Translations under genes and position numbers: made by a program | Notes under the pieces: model-generated | The model's input: only the letters and a program-made list of their open reading frames with translations | Databases searched by the model: none | What the model was told of the DNA's origin: nothing | Assembly (NCBI GenBank): GCA_031216445.1 | Contig: CM062218.1 | Span: 25,390,001 to 25,454,000, forward strand | Length of the DNA: 64,000 bases | Source: Lateolabrax maculatus | Taxonomy: Eukaryota > Chordata > Actinopteri > Acropomatiformes > Lateolabracidae | Direction of reading: 5' to 3' | Part shown: positions 1-9,508 of the stretch, in pieces | Position numbering within the stretch: position 1 is the first letter of the stretch | Layout: each line of letters begins with the position of its first letter

Positions 1-1488
1 TGAAGAAGAAACAACCCAATGGCACTCTCATCTCACAAATGATGGACCAATCATTCCCACTACGCAGACAAGAAATTGTAGAAAAGGAACCTGCTGTACA
101 GAACATTGTTGAACGATGGCCAGCACTCTTCACAGACAGGTAAACTATTTTTGTTCTCAACCAATAAAATAATGCCTATCAAAAAGAAATTCAAGGTGTG
201 TGGCTAGAAATCCAAACACACTTGTTGGAATGTTAACACTTCTGCCATCTCTCCATCCCTACCCACCCCTCTCTCTACTTTTCAGGTGTTTGCTGAGTTC
301 AACAGAATCGCAAGTAAGAATCTTGAGGGAGACTTCTTTGAGGCTCTGGACCAGTATACCCCACGTTTCATTGAACTTTTCAAAACAAGAAGGGGAACTG
401 TTGGCCAGAAGCTCAGTGAGCTGATGCAGCACATGAGCTGGATGGTAAGTAGGTTAATTTTGCTTTTGATCTGTGTGATAGTTCATCAATCAAGTTCTAA
501 ATGAGATGATCCAGCCCAACCTATTCTATTTTCTGTCTGACTTGTGCTTGTGCCTTGCAAATTACTCTGTTAACTGGTCTTTTCTCTCTCTGTGTATCAT
601 TAGACACCAGACGTGACAGTACTTCGCTCTGTTGTCCTCAAAGGCATTCCTATTTTACTTGGTGACGACTCCAGTGAATTCTTCAAGACATGCTCTGTAA
701 GTACTTGCACGTAAGAAAAAGTTTGGTCTGCATTAAAATAGAACTATATCTGTGCTGACATAGAAGATGTAATTTTATCTGCACAATATACAATATACAT
801 TTTGTACAGTGATTGATGTATTTTGTATGGCAATTCCTCCACAGCTAATCTGAGAGGTATTTAAACAGCCAGTAAATAAAAATGAAATTTGCCACATAAA
901 CGTTGTACACATTAATTAATTGTAAATCTAAGGAGCAGGAGTCCAGGCTGAAAAGTCAGTGTCACTGTTTAAGAATATATGGACCTTGTGGACCATAGCT
1001 TTAGTTTAATCATACCACATTTATTTTGTTGGTTATATTGTAACAATCCAGTGTGAACACATATTTAAAACCATATTCCCTAGCAAATGCTTTCAACATT
1101 AAAAATGAATGTTTAGAAGAGCATAAATTGCCATGCTGAAGAATGTGTGTGTGTGTCTTTGTAGGGTACAGCGAGAGACGAGGCCCTAGAATGCACTGTC
1201 GGTGTGCTGACAGTTGTCAGTGAAGATAATCCTCATGAGGGTCCAAGTTCAGTAGACCTCCAGCCCATCTCCACTGCCATCATTCTGGAGGGAGGTATCA
1301 TCATGGATCATATAAAAAAACTTGCCTCAGGCAGTTTGTCTGTTATTTGGGCTTACATATGCTTTGCATTTGGATTACCCAAAATGCATGGCAAATACAC
1401 TCAACTTCATTCAGACTGTGATGCTTGGACTGGGAAAGCAAACCTCCCACCAAAACTGTTAACTTTGAAGAACAGTCTACTGGGTTAG
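1..1488 (+). pseudogene. SAMD3-like family gene, 3' exons (cassette 0)
   Basis: Exons inferred from splice signals and cross-copy conservation are the end of exon 3 (1-139, donor gtaaac), exon 4 (286-444, acceptor ttttcag, donor gtaagt), exon 5 (604-696, acceptor cattag, donor gtaagt) and exon 6 (1165-1488, acceptor ctttgtag, ending TAG). Exons 4, 5 and 6 join in frame and encode the C-terminal half of the multicopy fish protein family commonly labelled SAMD3-like; I recognise the family by memory of its general sequence, not by a search. No SAM domain is visible in this part. As drawn, the exon 3 to exon 4 junction is one base out of frame, in every copy. The 3'-terminal exon frame is intact here (7 A in the A-run near 1313), unlike in cassette 1. 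Confidence 0.6.
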
Positions 1489-2462
1489 ACCAGTAAAGAG
1501 CCATCAGCTGTCAGATAGCACTTTGTAAATTATGCAGCAGTTAATGTTCTCCTGTTATCAGAGAAAGTTTTATGCTTTCATGCAACTGAGCTGGCTTGTT
1601 TATGATCTCAAAAAAAAAAAAAAATTCTATTAAAGTGTACCATGTTATGCTAGTATGCTAATGGTGGAAATAGCGCCACCTTGTGTTGCAAAGAGTTGTT
1701 AGATAATGTTGTCAGAAAGGAACCTAGCAAGGTTGACCTGTTTACATTTGTGTTTTGGGAAAACTTTTAATTATAGTAGTTATAATGTAGTACAAATACA
1801 AAACCCAAGGAGTGATGTTTTTCTGTGTTGGTTTAAACCTTGGACTGATGCTCGCTTTGGGACACAAAAGCATTTGTTGTACTTTCAGTTTTGATCAGAA
1901 ATGCAATGATTTTGCATGCACTGAAGTCCTGTAATTATCAGGTGTTTACCTGTTTAATATTGTGAGACTGTTACATGCATAGAATTAGCTCACAAAAATG
2001 TGGTTTTATTTTTGCCATGTCCATGTCATGTTCTACAGTCAAATCAAACCACAAGTTTGTTGTTTAGCTGCTGTTTTGTACTTGAATGTACAAGAAAGTG
2101 ATACTTGGGAACAGAACACTTGAGGCTGAATAATAGATTTAATGCATATTGTTATTACAATAGCCTAACAGACATAGATCACACTATGAGCAATTTTACA
2201 ACTAGCTTCAAAATACATTAAATATGACAAGAGGATAGAGAACAGTAATTTTATTGTTTATTGTAAGGTTATTACATGAGTGATAAAACACACATTTTAT
2301 ATTGGAGAATTGGAATCAAAAGTAACAATATCGAACATTTATTGTTCAGCCTAGATCTGTCAGTGATGCAATTATTTTTTTAATAAATGTTGTAATGCAG
2401 CTGAACAAACCCAGTGAGTGTTCTTTTAAAGTATATGTTTGTGGTGTTTTTCCCTTTATTAG
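1489..2462 (+). other. 3' flank of cassette gene, no gene seen
   Basis: This AT-rich stretch follows the stop codon, and I see no coding feature in it. It includes an A-run near 1610 and an AATAAA-like signal near 2381. It may be 3' UTR plus flank, and it is conserved in all copies (about 12277-13249, 18145-19117, 29400-30372 and 40537-41503). Confidence 0.4.
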
Positions 2463-2552
2463 GTAATAACAGCTAAAATAGATAAGAAATGGGAGAAGGA
2501 CAAGGACCCATTCAAGGAAATTGGTTTGTTTAATTTAACTGAACTGAAATGA
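2463..2552 (+). other. Exon-like segment (cassette 0)
   Basis: After a strong pyrimidine tract and acceptor (tttattag), a 29-codon frame runs to TGA. It is rich in Lys, Asp and Glu (contains KWEKDKDPFKEIG). It is present in all cassettes and could be an alternative last exon or a relic of another gene. The function is unknown. Confidence 0.3.
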
Positions 2553-2844
2553 ACTGAAAAAAAATGAGTGAGTAGTAAGTAGTAGGTATCATAATTCTAA
2601 GTGGGGTTAAATTTGTATCAAGCAGTCCACACAAAATGAAAAAATTAAGTTAACACTAAGCATGGCTATTAAGTTACATGAACTTTTTTTTTTTTTTTTT
2701 AGTTGTACTACTTGATTTGGTACTGCACACTTAAAATAAACAAGCTTTTCTAACTCACTATTCTTAAGATTACTTTGCTTAATTTGCAACGAGTTTGCAT
2801 ACTTTTTTTAAGTAAGGTCAACTAATTAGATTTTACAGTGAGTA

Positions 2845-3180
2845 TACATACACACGTCTCCCGCAGAGCTATGTTGAAAGTCCCTCAATATTCAGTCGAG
2901 TATTGGCTAATGACCTGCAACACCTAGACGTGTCCAGTACAGTACTACAATATGTAGATGATCTCTTGATATGTAGCACCTCCAAAGCTCAATGTGCACA
3001 AGACTCAGTCTCAGCCCTGATGGCTTTAGAAAAGGGGGCTCACAAGGTGAGTAAAAATAAATTACAGTTTTGCCAGACACAGGTTGAATACTTAGGTAGA
3101 CAACTCTGTGGCACTAAATGAGCTATAGTGCCCTCACAAATTGAGGCAGTATCGAAAGCTCCCAAACCACAAACGGTGAG
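2845..3180 (+). pseudogene. pol: ERV-A reverse transcriptase, C-terminal half (segment 1)
   Basis: The frame resumes directly after the cassette. It contains the conserved SPSIFSR stretch and the catalytic YVDD box (LQYVDDLL), then the connection segment with VEYLGRQL. Gammaretrovirus-like RT is the best match in motif layout. A TGA at 3119-3121 interrupts it; the frame then continues about 25 codons before another stop. The N-terminal half lies on the other side of a cassette (compare 5870-6230). Confidence 0.8.
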
Positions 3181-3189
3181 ACACATGTC

Positions 3190-3390
3190 GTCATTTCTGC
3201 CATCTCAGCTTTGCTAGAAGCCATACACCATCCAAAAGTGTTAGCCATCATTAAATGCGTAGCTCATCAAAAAACGAATTCCCTGATAGCTAAAGGCAAC
3301 AACTTAGCAGATGAAGCCGCAAAACGCATAGCTACACCCACCTGTATAGGACCAGTGCTAGTAGCTGGAGATTGTGAACCACTGACAAAC
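3190..3390 (+). pseudogene. pol: ERV-A RNase H C-terminal fragment (segment 1)
   Basis: This ~55-residue fragment holds the final RNase H motif, a CVAHQK stretch followed by NNLADEAAKR; the Asp of ADEAA corresponds to the last RNase H active-site acid. The first part of RNase H is missing, so RT connects to it through a large internal deletion and a frame change. Confidence 0.65.
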
Positions 3391-3452
3391 TTATATATAT
3401 ATGATATATATATATATATATATATATATGAGCTATATATATGTGCTGCTAT
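3391..3452 (+). repeat. (TA)n tract with small hairpin between RNase H and integrase
   Basis: An alternating TA run is followed by the short inverted repeat GTGCTGCTA / TAGCAGCAC. Its length differs among the copies (also 14177-14223, 20048-20085, 31125-31170), as expected for a slippage-prone tract. Confidence 0.8.
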
Positions 3453-3720
3453 GTAATAGCAGCACAACATCAGGCAAGTCCATATGCACATTCTGTATGG
3501 GCAAAAAGGGGGGCAAGTATAATCACTGAAGAAGGTCCATCACATGGGCTATGGCGAAGTGCACATGGACATATTGTCCTCCCAACATCTTTGGTACAGG
3601 TTGCTACACGTAGTGCGCATGGTCAGGACCATTGCACAAGTGGGGAGGTGTTGAGACGCCTTCAAGCAGTCTGGTGGTCACCATTTTTCCGACCTGCGTT
3701 TGTAGCTGAGACAATAAAAA
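3453..3720 (+). pseudogene. pol: ERV-A integrase zinc-binding N-terminal region (segment 1)
   Basis: The frame reads through a linker (GLWRSAHGHIVLP) into an integrase N-terminal domain (VATRSAHGQDHCTSGEVLRR) and on to a WWSPFF segment. The second Cys pair of the HHCC zinc site and the first catalytic Asp are absent because most of the core domain is deleted at about 3710. An extra A in the A-run here (8 instead of 7) also shifts the frame compared with segments 3 and 4. Confidence 0.6.
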
Positions 3721-4330
3721 AAAGCCCTAAAAATGCTAGGAATCAAACAGAAGTTCAGATGTGTGTATCACCCACAGTCACAGAGAGTAGTGGAAAGGGC
3801 AAATGGCATGCTAAAAGCAAAACTTGCAAAAATTAGAGCAGACAGTCAGTATAAAATCAATTGGGTAGATGCATTGCCACTTGCTTTGATGGCTATACGA
3901 ACACTAACTAACACTAACACTAAGCTAAGAGACTAACACATCTAATACCACACGAGGCACTTACAGGGAGACCGATGCCGGTTCCCTTTTGTAGAGGGCC
4001 GTATGCGAGCAATGTGAACGAGAACTAACATGCTACCTACGACACCTAACGCAAATACACAAAGCTGTGCTCCAACAGGTAAAAGCTGTGTCTGAGGACA
4101 GAGACGCTGACATTCCAGAGCAGCTAAGGAGAGTTGAACCTGGAGACTGGGTCTACGTAAAGGTGTTCAAACGAAAGTGGGACCAACCAAGGTGAGAAGG
4201 ACCCTTTAAGGTTATCCTAACTACCCCAACTGCGCTGAAAGTAGAGGGTAAGAAATGTTGGTTCCATGTAAACCATTGCTGCAGAGCGAGGGATCCAGGT
4301 GAGACAGCAAGGGCACAGCACGATCCATAA
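3721..4330 (+). pseudogene. pol: ERV-A integrase core end and C-terminal domain (segment 1)
   Basis: The frame at 3733-3936 has the motif YHPQSQRVVERANG, which holds the catalytic Glu of the D,D-35-E triad, then an ALPLALMAIRT helix. After stops, 4080-4320 contains a recognisable integrase C-terminal (SH3-like) region with GDWVYVKVFKRKW and a WFHVNHC stretch. Multiple stops and shifts are present; it is not functional. Confidence 0.65.
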
Positions 4331-4658
4331 AGGGACGGTGGAGCCTCCCAACTGGAAGATAGACAGCTTCAAGATCCAAGGACAAAGATGATCACAGAGA
4401 CTGGCTGAGAGGAGGAGTACCAGTAAACAACGTAATCACACTCACGTATATAAAGTCAGCTCAATACAATCAAACATTGACATTAGGACCAGAAGGCATA
4501 AAAATAGACACGCATGTGGTTCACAGACAATGCCTAAAAGAAGGGACAGTGATGGTAGTGGTACAATGTTCACAAAATCAATGCACATAGATAAACCTAC
4601 ACCAAACCATGACAGCTGAAGAAGCAACCAAATTGACCCAAATTTAAGTAAAATGAGG
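4331..4658 (+). other. Post-pol region of ERV-A, no recognisable gene
   Basis: This lies where env would be in a complete provirus. I see only short frames and no signal peptide, fusion peptide or transmembrane signature. It is probably an env remnant reduced by deletion. The same stretch is at 20970-21297 and 32058-32385. Confidence 0.35.
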
Positions 4659-5121
4659 TGTCTGAGCTGAGAGATGTCTCTCCCATGTGTGTCCAATGTT
4701 TAGATACTTGTGTGGATCCAATGTTTAGATACTTGTGTGGGAAATGTTTAGATAAGCCTATGTCCAAGGTCTGGCTACTTTCATAGATGGGTGCCCCTTG
4801 GGGGTTGTTTTCCTAAAGTTCCAAAGAGATGAGATCAGTTTCAACCTGAACTATAGGTTCCACCTTCCCTTTCTGTAAAATAGCCATGTATGGTTATGAG
4901 GTTGGCTCTGAGCCTATCTTGTCACCACACATTAGCTATACCATGAGGCTTTAAAAGGTGTAGTTTGAGTGGAAAACGGGGGAGATTCACATTGGCTTCG
5001 GATCTTCTCACAGGCAATCCATGGTGCTTGTTTTGACGCTGTACTTTTTGTAATAAACCTTTTTATACAACTAAGTCGGTGTCAGCGGAGATTCCTTCAT
5101 CATCATCACATCATCGCTACA
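4659..5121 (+). repeat. ERV-A LTR (segment 1)
   Basis: This ~463-bp block begins TG and ends CA. It contains a 25-bp tandem repeat (4692-4715 and 4717-4740, TCCAATGTTTAGATAC... type), as in a U3 enhancer, a TATA-like TTTAAAAG near 4950, and AATAAA at 5052-5057 followed by a short U5-like tail. The boundaries are estimates, because no second LTR copy or primer-binding site lies beside it to fix them. The LTR is identical in length in segments 3 and 4. Confidence 0.55.
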
Positions 5122-5600
5122 GAAGATACAACACAGCCAACCCGTCTCAGACAGCTAAGGTCGCAAAAGGAGGAAGCATTTAGGAGTGGAGACAGAAGCA
5201 GGTTCAAAGAGGCAAAGTACAGGTTTAGCAAGGAGGTGAGGGGAGCTAAACGACTGTATTCTGAGAAACTCCAACACCAGTTCTCAGCCAAGGACTCTGC
5301 TTCTGTCTGGAAGGGGCTCAGAGAGCTCACCCATTACAAACCCAGAGCCCCCCACTCTGCTAACGACTTGCGCCTGTCCAACAATCTGAACAAGTTCTAC
5401 TGTCGTTTCGAAAGACAATGGGACAGTCCAGACACAATCCCCTGGGACTCCATCCACCAGCCCCAGGCCACCAGCTTCACCTCTCCCACCACTGCAGGGG
5501 CCTGGGCCTCTCCACAACTTCAAACCTCAGAGGCCCCCTTCCCGTCCACAGTGACACCTCTCTCAATCCTGGAGAGGGATGTTAACAGACAATACAAGAG
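5122..5600 (+). mobile_element. LINE ORF2 fragment (segment 1, truncated)
   Basis: The frame encodes the linker region between the endonuclease and RT of a fish non-LTR retrotransposon (CR1/L2/Rex1-like by look): Arg- and Glu-rich helices (KEEAFRSGDRSRFKEAKYRF), then a KFYCRFE stretch. It sits directly after the LTR with no 5' or 3' LINE end, so it is an internal fragment. In this copy a deletion of ~578 bp (compare 22240-22817) removes the end of the LINE and the following ERV sequence. The junction is at 5600/5601. Confidence 0.65.
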
Positions 5601-6230
5601 ATGGTGAAGGCAGCACTACAAGTGACTGTATGGAAACCAACTCAGAACACGCATGTGCAGTCATCCTCCGATGGACAATATGTGAAAATATTTCTGCGAG
5701 CATATGACAAAGGAACAAGAGCCCAAGTGCTACTAAGTCAGAGATTCCCTACTCAACTGCCACTCTCAGAAGAACATAGTGTGCTACTACATCAGATACC
5801 ACATGAGTTATGGTCACATCATAAAACAGATGTAGGGCTAGTTAGGTCAGCACAGCCAGTTCACATCAAAGCAAAAGAGGGCATTGTGTTGCCATACCAA
5901 AAACAATATCCCATTAAACCACACCAAATAGCAGGTATAAGACCCACCATCAAGGGCTTGGTAGCAGCAGGTGTGTTAAAACCAACAAAAAGTCTGTGTA
6001 ATACACCAACTTGTCCAATAAAACAAAATAAACTCTAGTGACTATCGATTGGTGCATGATTTGTGCGCCATTAATTCCACTGTAGATGCAGAAGTACCTG
6101 TGGTTCCAGACCCACATACTTTGCTTTCTAATATCCCACATGACGCCTGTTGGTACACAGCATTTGTTAGTGTGCCATTACACCCAGATTCACAGTATCT
6201 GTTTGCTTTTACATATCAAGGACAGCAGTA
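5601..6230 (+). pseudogene. pol: ERV-A pol start and RT N-terminal half (segment 1)
   Basis: The frame at 5601-6038 has a region upstream of RT, then QYPIKPHQIAGI and GLVAAGVLKP, typical of the RT fingers. A frameshift near 6036 leads to 6049-6230 with RLVHDL, VPDPHTLL and YLFAFTYQGQQY, RT motifs preceding the catalytic YVDD. The frame is cut at 6230 by the cassette. The second half is found after the next cassette (13632 onward). Confidence 0.75.
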
Positions 6231-6399
6231 CACTGTAAATGCAAACATAGTATTTAATTAAAAATAGTAAATTGACTTAAATCAGTTTTTATCAAATTGC
6301 TATTAACACTTACTTTTAGTAAGTTACTTGTAATTTGTGGTTGAAAAATCTCACCAGCTCAGTCTACTTGAACTGGATTAATTTAGAAAAAGTATGTTT

Positions 6400-6560
6400 T
6401 CGATAATTGTGCTTTTACAAGTACATTTACTCAATACTGCACTTAAGTACAAAGTACTTTAAGTACTTTACTTTTTTTTTCATATTACTGTCTACTTTTA
6501 CTCCACTACATTTCAGAGGGAAATATTGTACTTTTTACATCACTGCATATGTAATAATAC
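6400..6560 (+). repeat. Common teleost dispersed repeat fragment
   Basis: The stretch with TACTCCACTACATTTCAGAG and several AAGTACTTT-type runs matches, from memory, a repeat widespread in acanthopterygian genomes. It is inserted between the cassette's left end and the promoter. The same piece is at about 23615-23775 and 34705-34860. Confidence 0.5.
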
Positions 6561-6754
6561 ATACGCGATATATAATAATAATCAGTAGTATGCTACTTTT
6601 AATTTTAATATTTTAAGTATTTCTTTTTGTGGTTATATGTTTTTTACTTAATTGAAATTTTCACTGCAGGAGCTGTATTGTAAAAGAGTAGTTTCACGGA
6701 GTGGTATTAGTACTTTTGCTTCGATTTGAAAACTTCGCCGGCTTTTTTTTTTTT

Positions 6755-6908
6755 TTTTCCCGACCTGTGGGCATGCGCAACTCCGTCCTCTCTACGCCTG
6801 ACGGTATGTCAACAACACACCCGCAACGGACGAGGAGCTGGACCTAATCCCTGCAACAGCACTCGTTAAGGTTATTTTCAGCATTCTTGTGCTTGGCACA
6901 CTCATTTG
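6755..6908 (+). promoter_or_regulatory. CpG-rich promoter and noncoding exon 1 of cassette gene (copy 1)
   Basis: CpG density rises sharply after a T-run (6744-6758). The block contains GGGCATGCGCAACTCCG, a GCATGCGC element like NRF1 sites, with no TATA box. It ends at a good donor (TTTG|GTGAGTAA, exon end 6908). The exact transcription start is not determinable. No frame starting here joins exon 2. Confidence 0.5.
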
Positions 6909-7434
6909 GTGAGTAATATTTTACCCTTGTTTAGACCGTTTTCTTTCTGTAAGTAAGCGCCATATTTTTCGTGCTTGCTAGTAATGATGTGTGTTGTAAT
7001 GTCAGCTAACGCTGCCTCAGAGCTATATAGCTCTGAGCTAGCTGAACTATATTATGGACATAACGTGTCTTACTTTTGTCACGTTAAAGTTGAGGAGAAA
7101 CTTTAGTGTAGCGGTCGCGGGCGTGCTCGTCACGTGCACGCGCACGCGCACACCCGCTGTCGGAGTTGATTTTTTTTTCTGAGGCCAGTCATCTATGAGT
7201 ACTCACTCACGATGAGAGACTGATCCCGGCGGTTTGTGAGTTTCCATGAGCAGGAGGGCATTCACATGGCAGAACATCAGAACAAGTCTGGATGTATCAT
7301 TTTATTTTACGCTCGGCTGTTAAGTTAGGACTATGCTAACTTAATGTTATTTTATTTAACCCTCCTCACTTAACACTAGTCATATTTGTAGCTGTGTCGT
7401 TTCCATGGTTACCACGTTTAGCGCGCCCAATGAG

Positions 7435-8080
7435 CCGGTCACCCGCTCCACTCAGTGTGATCATTCTGCAGGATCAATGAACTGTCAGCGTGTTTAATCA
7501 ATCATAACTCTGAATACTAAACTGATTTTCACGGGATTGTTTAATGCAAACGTCACACATGTATATATAATATATATATATATATTATATATACAGATAT
7601 ATAGGGAGAGAGAGATAGATAGATAGATAGATATAGATTTTCATTTTTTTTGATATATATGTAGATATACATATTCATTTTTTCTGAGATCTAACTTCTG
7701 TCTATTGTGTTTTATCTTATATTGATGTATAATGTTGTATTGTTTCTTCATTTTTCAACTTATTAAAATAGCTGAGTAGTACACAATCTGCTTCTGCTTC
7801 TCTATCATATATTAGTGTTTTTATATATATGTGTGTGTGTGTGTATTATATTATATCATACATAGCATATATCACATACCAGAATATTCTATTACCGTTA
7901 TGCCTATTATGTATATTAAAATACGCCGAATCATGTGTCCGGTATCATGCCTACATGTATGACGTTTGCAGAAAAAAATCCCGTGAAAATCAGTTTAGTA
8001 TTCAGAGTTATGATTAATTAAATGCATTGACACTTCATTGTACCTGCAGACAGATTACACTGAGTGGAGCGGGTGACCGG
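7435..8080 (+). repeat. Large imperfect palindrome in intron 1 (copy 1)
   Basis: The arms of ~130 bp are at 7435-7563 and 7954-8080. Perfect sub-blocks include 23 bp at the outer edge (7435-7457 against 8058-8080) and 38 bp further in (7499-7536 against 7978-8015). The centre is AT-rich with (TA)n, (GATA)n and (TG)n runs. Repeated at 24595-25204 and 35734-36353. Confidence 0.85.
7560..7850 (+). repeat. (TA)n/(GATA)n/(TG)n low-complexity loop of palindrome
   Basis: Microsatellite runs fill the spacer of the palindrome. Copy 1 has a longer TA and GATA run than copies 3 and 4. Confidence 0.8.
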
Positions 8081-8082
8081 TC

Positions 8083-8260
8083 CAAGATGGCGGCCCCACG
8101 TCTCGTCAGCGCCAATAGGCAGTAGCGGTCGATGCGGCGTCTACTCTTTATATGTCTATGCCGCACACTGTTTACTTGCGCAGTGCTTGTCTGATCACAC
8201 GAGGAGTGCAGTGAGAGCCCGCAGATCAGATTTGGGACAGACAAAAGGGTCTCCCTGTCT
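8083..8260 (+). promoter_or_regulatory. Second CpG-rich block with YY1-like motif (copy 1)
   Basis: Immediately outside the right palindrome arm is CCAAGATGGCGGCC, a consensus-type YY1 site, followed by a CpG-rich ~150 bp containing CCAAT in CGCCAATAGG. It could be an alternative promoter or an intronic enhancer of the cassette gene. No exon can be assigned to it. Confidence 0.35.
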
Positions 8261-8478
8261 GTCTTTTTATCATAGCCTGTTACCATTGCTGGCATACTCA
8301 GTGGCCTAAGTTATTCTTTAAGGTTATGTTGTCTAGAATATGTACATTACAATACTGTCTTTGTGGGTAATAGGCCTATGTTACAGTTTTCACTTGTACT
8401 GGAAACAAGATGTTTATGAGTTGTGGTGAGCTTTGGTTGTGTTAAATTGTTGTATTCTTCTTAACTGTCCCCTTCCAG

Positions 8479-8525
8479 GCTCAGGCAGATGGTGATCAAT
8501 CCACAGTTCCCTTGATACCACATAA
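8479..8525 (+). other. Noncoding exon 2 of cassette gene (copy 1)
   Basis: 47 bp lie between acceptor CCCTTCCAG and donor GTGAGT. It holds an upstream ATG (8489) with an eight-codon frame ending TGA at 8515, a possible small uORF ahead of the zinc-finger start in exon 3. Confidence 0.5.
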
Positions 8526-8776
8526 GTGAGTCATTTACCATTTACCTTTTGTACTGCTGTGTTCATTTGGTAGCTGTTCTTGTCTTAAAGAAGTGAAATG
8601 ATTAAAAGCTTGATAATTAGATAGATTTTTGCAAGGATTTAGTTTTTTTCTGTTGCTCTGGTATTTCAAGTCTGATACTGCATGTTAGTGTTTTTGTTTT
8701 TTGTTTCTATTTTGCCGGGCTTGATGCTAAAATGATCTTTTCTTTTCAGATTTTTCAAGAAGACAAAAAACTTCCT

Positions 8777-9508
8777 ATGCAGTGGTCGTGTAAGTACTGC
8801 ACATTTTGCGCTGAAAAGAGGTGCTTCTTACTTAAGCATTACCGCTTAAAACACGGGTGCCACACTCGAATATCACCACTACCGTGCCTTTATAAGGAGT
8901 GCCTGTGCACATTTAAATCTTTCAATGCACTCAAAGTCCACTTATCAACATGGCACACTCAAAAGGACCTGGGGAACGTGGGTGAAACTGCTTTCCATTG
9001 TCAGCTGTGTGACTTTGTGGAGCCTTGCACTGGAGCTGACTTTTTTACCCATTTACGAAGACATTTGAAGCTGAAGCAAAAGGTTTCCTGTCCATATCAA
9101 GGCTGTAGCTTTCAGAGCAATGTTTATTCAACCTTTAATGCACATAAAAGCAAAGAACATCAAGACCACAATAAGATGGCATTCAAACCTGAAATTGTGT
9201 CACATAATGTACTTGAGGTACCTCCACCTAATATAAATATTCAACCTGAGGATAGTGCCCCTGAAACTGATCAGGTTGAGTTTGAGGTTACTGAGCTCAA
9301 TGAAGATGTGGGAGACTTGGAGAGTCAGTTGGAACATAATGTAGCTGCTGTTTTTCTGAAAATGTCATCGATTCTTAACATCTCTGAAAATGCCCTGCAA
9401 GAAGTTATAGAGCAGATCAACCAAATTTATGTGCTTTCACAGCCATTGTTACATACCTCGGTTGGAAAAATACTAAATCAACATTGTGGAGATGTTGAGG
9501 ACTCTTAA
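8777..9508 (+). CDS. Four-finger C2H2 zinc-finger protein, N-terminal part of cassette gene (copy 1)
   Basis: The frame is 243 codons from ATG at 8777 to TAA at 9506. The acceptor at 8749 (TTCTTTTCAG) places the in-frame ATG at 8732 in the intron, so 8777 is the likely start. Four C2H2 fingers: C5/C8/H21/H26, C37/C42/H55/H60, C75/C78/H92/H96 and C105/C110/H123/H128. An acidic tail rich in Glu and Asp follows (about 155-200). The family is a multicopy fish zinc-finger group of unknown function; a nucleic-acid-binding nuclear role is inference only. The frame is cut by TAA, after which the same frame continues with recognisable family sequence, so this is probably a truncated remnant of a longer protein. 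It could still be expressed as a short protein. Confidence 0.6.
   Translation: MQWSCKYCTFCAEKRCFLLKHYRLKHGCHTRISPLPCLYKECLCTFKSFNALKVHLSTWHTQKDLGNVGETAFHCQLCDFVEPCTGADFFTHLRRHLKLKQKVSCPYQGCSFQSNVYSTFNAHKSKEHQDHNKMAFKPEIVSHNVLEVPPPNINIQPEDSAPETDQVEFEVTELNEDVGDLESQLEHNVAAVFLKMSSILNISENALQEVIEQINQIYVLSQPLLHTSVGKILNQHCGDVEDS

Larger units (their letters stand above)
1..2840 (+). mobile_element. Cassette 0: right-hand part of gene-carrying TIR element
   Basis: This is the 3' part of the gene-bearing cassette seen complete at 6231-13627; it matches 10788-13627 almost base for base. It ends in the terminal sequence TTTTACAGTG at 2831-2840, followed by AGTA (2841-2844), the presumed target-site duplication. 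The left part lies outside the window. Confidence 0.75.
2841..6230 (+). mobile_element. ERV-A segment 1 (permuted: RT C-half to LTR, then pol start)
   Basis: This retroviral stretch lies between cassette 0 and cassette 1. In order it holds the RT C-terminal half, RNase H end, integrase, LTR, LINE fragment and the pol start to the RT N-terminal half. The order is permuted because the cassette interrupts RT and the whole is repeated in tandem: the RT half at the left end of the segment continues the RT half to the left of the preceding cassette. All frames carry stops or shifts, so this is a dead copy. Confidence 0.8.

Noticed and set aside
200..504. Small proteins at 200-424 and 286-504 and their repeats in the other cassettes
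   Set aside because: These frames run across intron/exon borders around exon 4. Only the exon 4 part (286-444) has family similarity, so they are not separate genes.
1706..1894. 62-codon frame in the cassette 3' flank (also 12493, 18361, 29616, 40753)
   Set aside because: No recognisable motif; cassette 4 has a 6-bp deletion in it. Near-identity among the copies explains its recurrence.
3267..3491. Minus-strand frame through the TA tract
   Set aside because: Tyr-Ile repeats are simply translated (TA)n.
5106..5523. Minus-strand frames across the LINE fragment (also in segments 3 and 4)
   Set aside because: Antisense shadows of the LINE ORF2 frame.
8035..8309. Overlapping frames on both strands in the CpG-rich block
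   Set aside because: High GC gives open frames on both strands. No family match, and the position beside the palindrome and YY1-like site suggests regulatory DNA.
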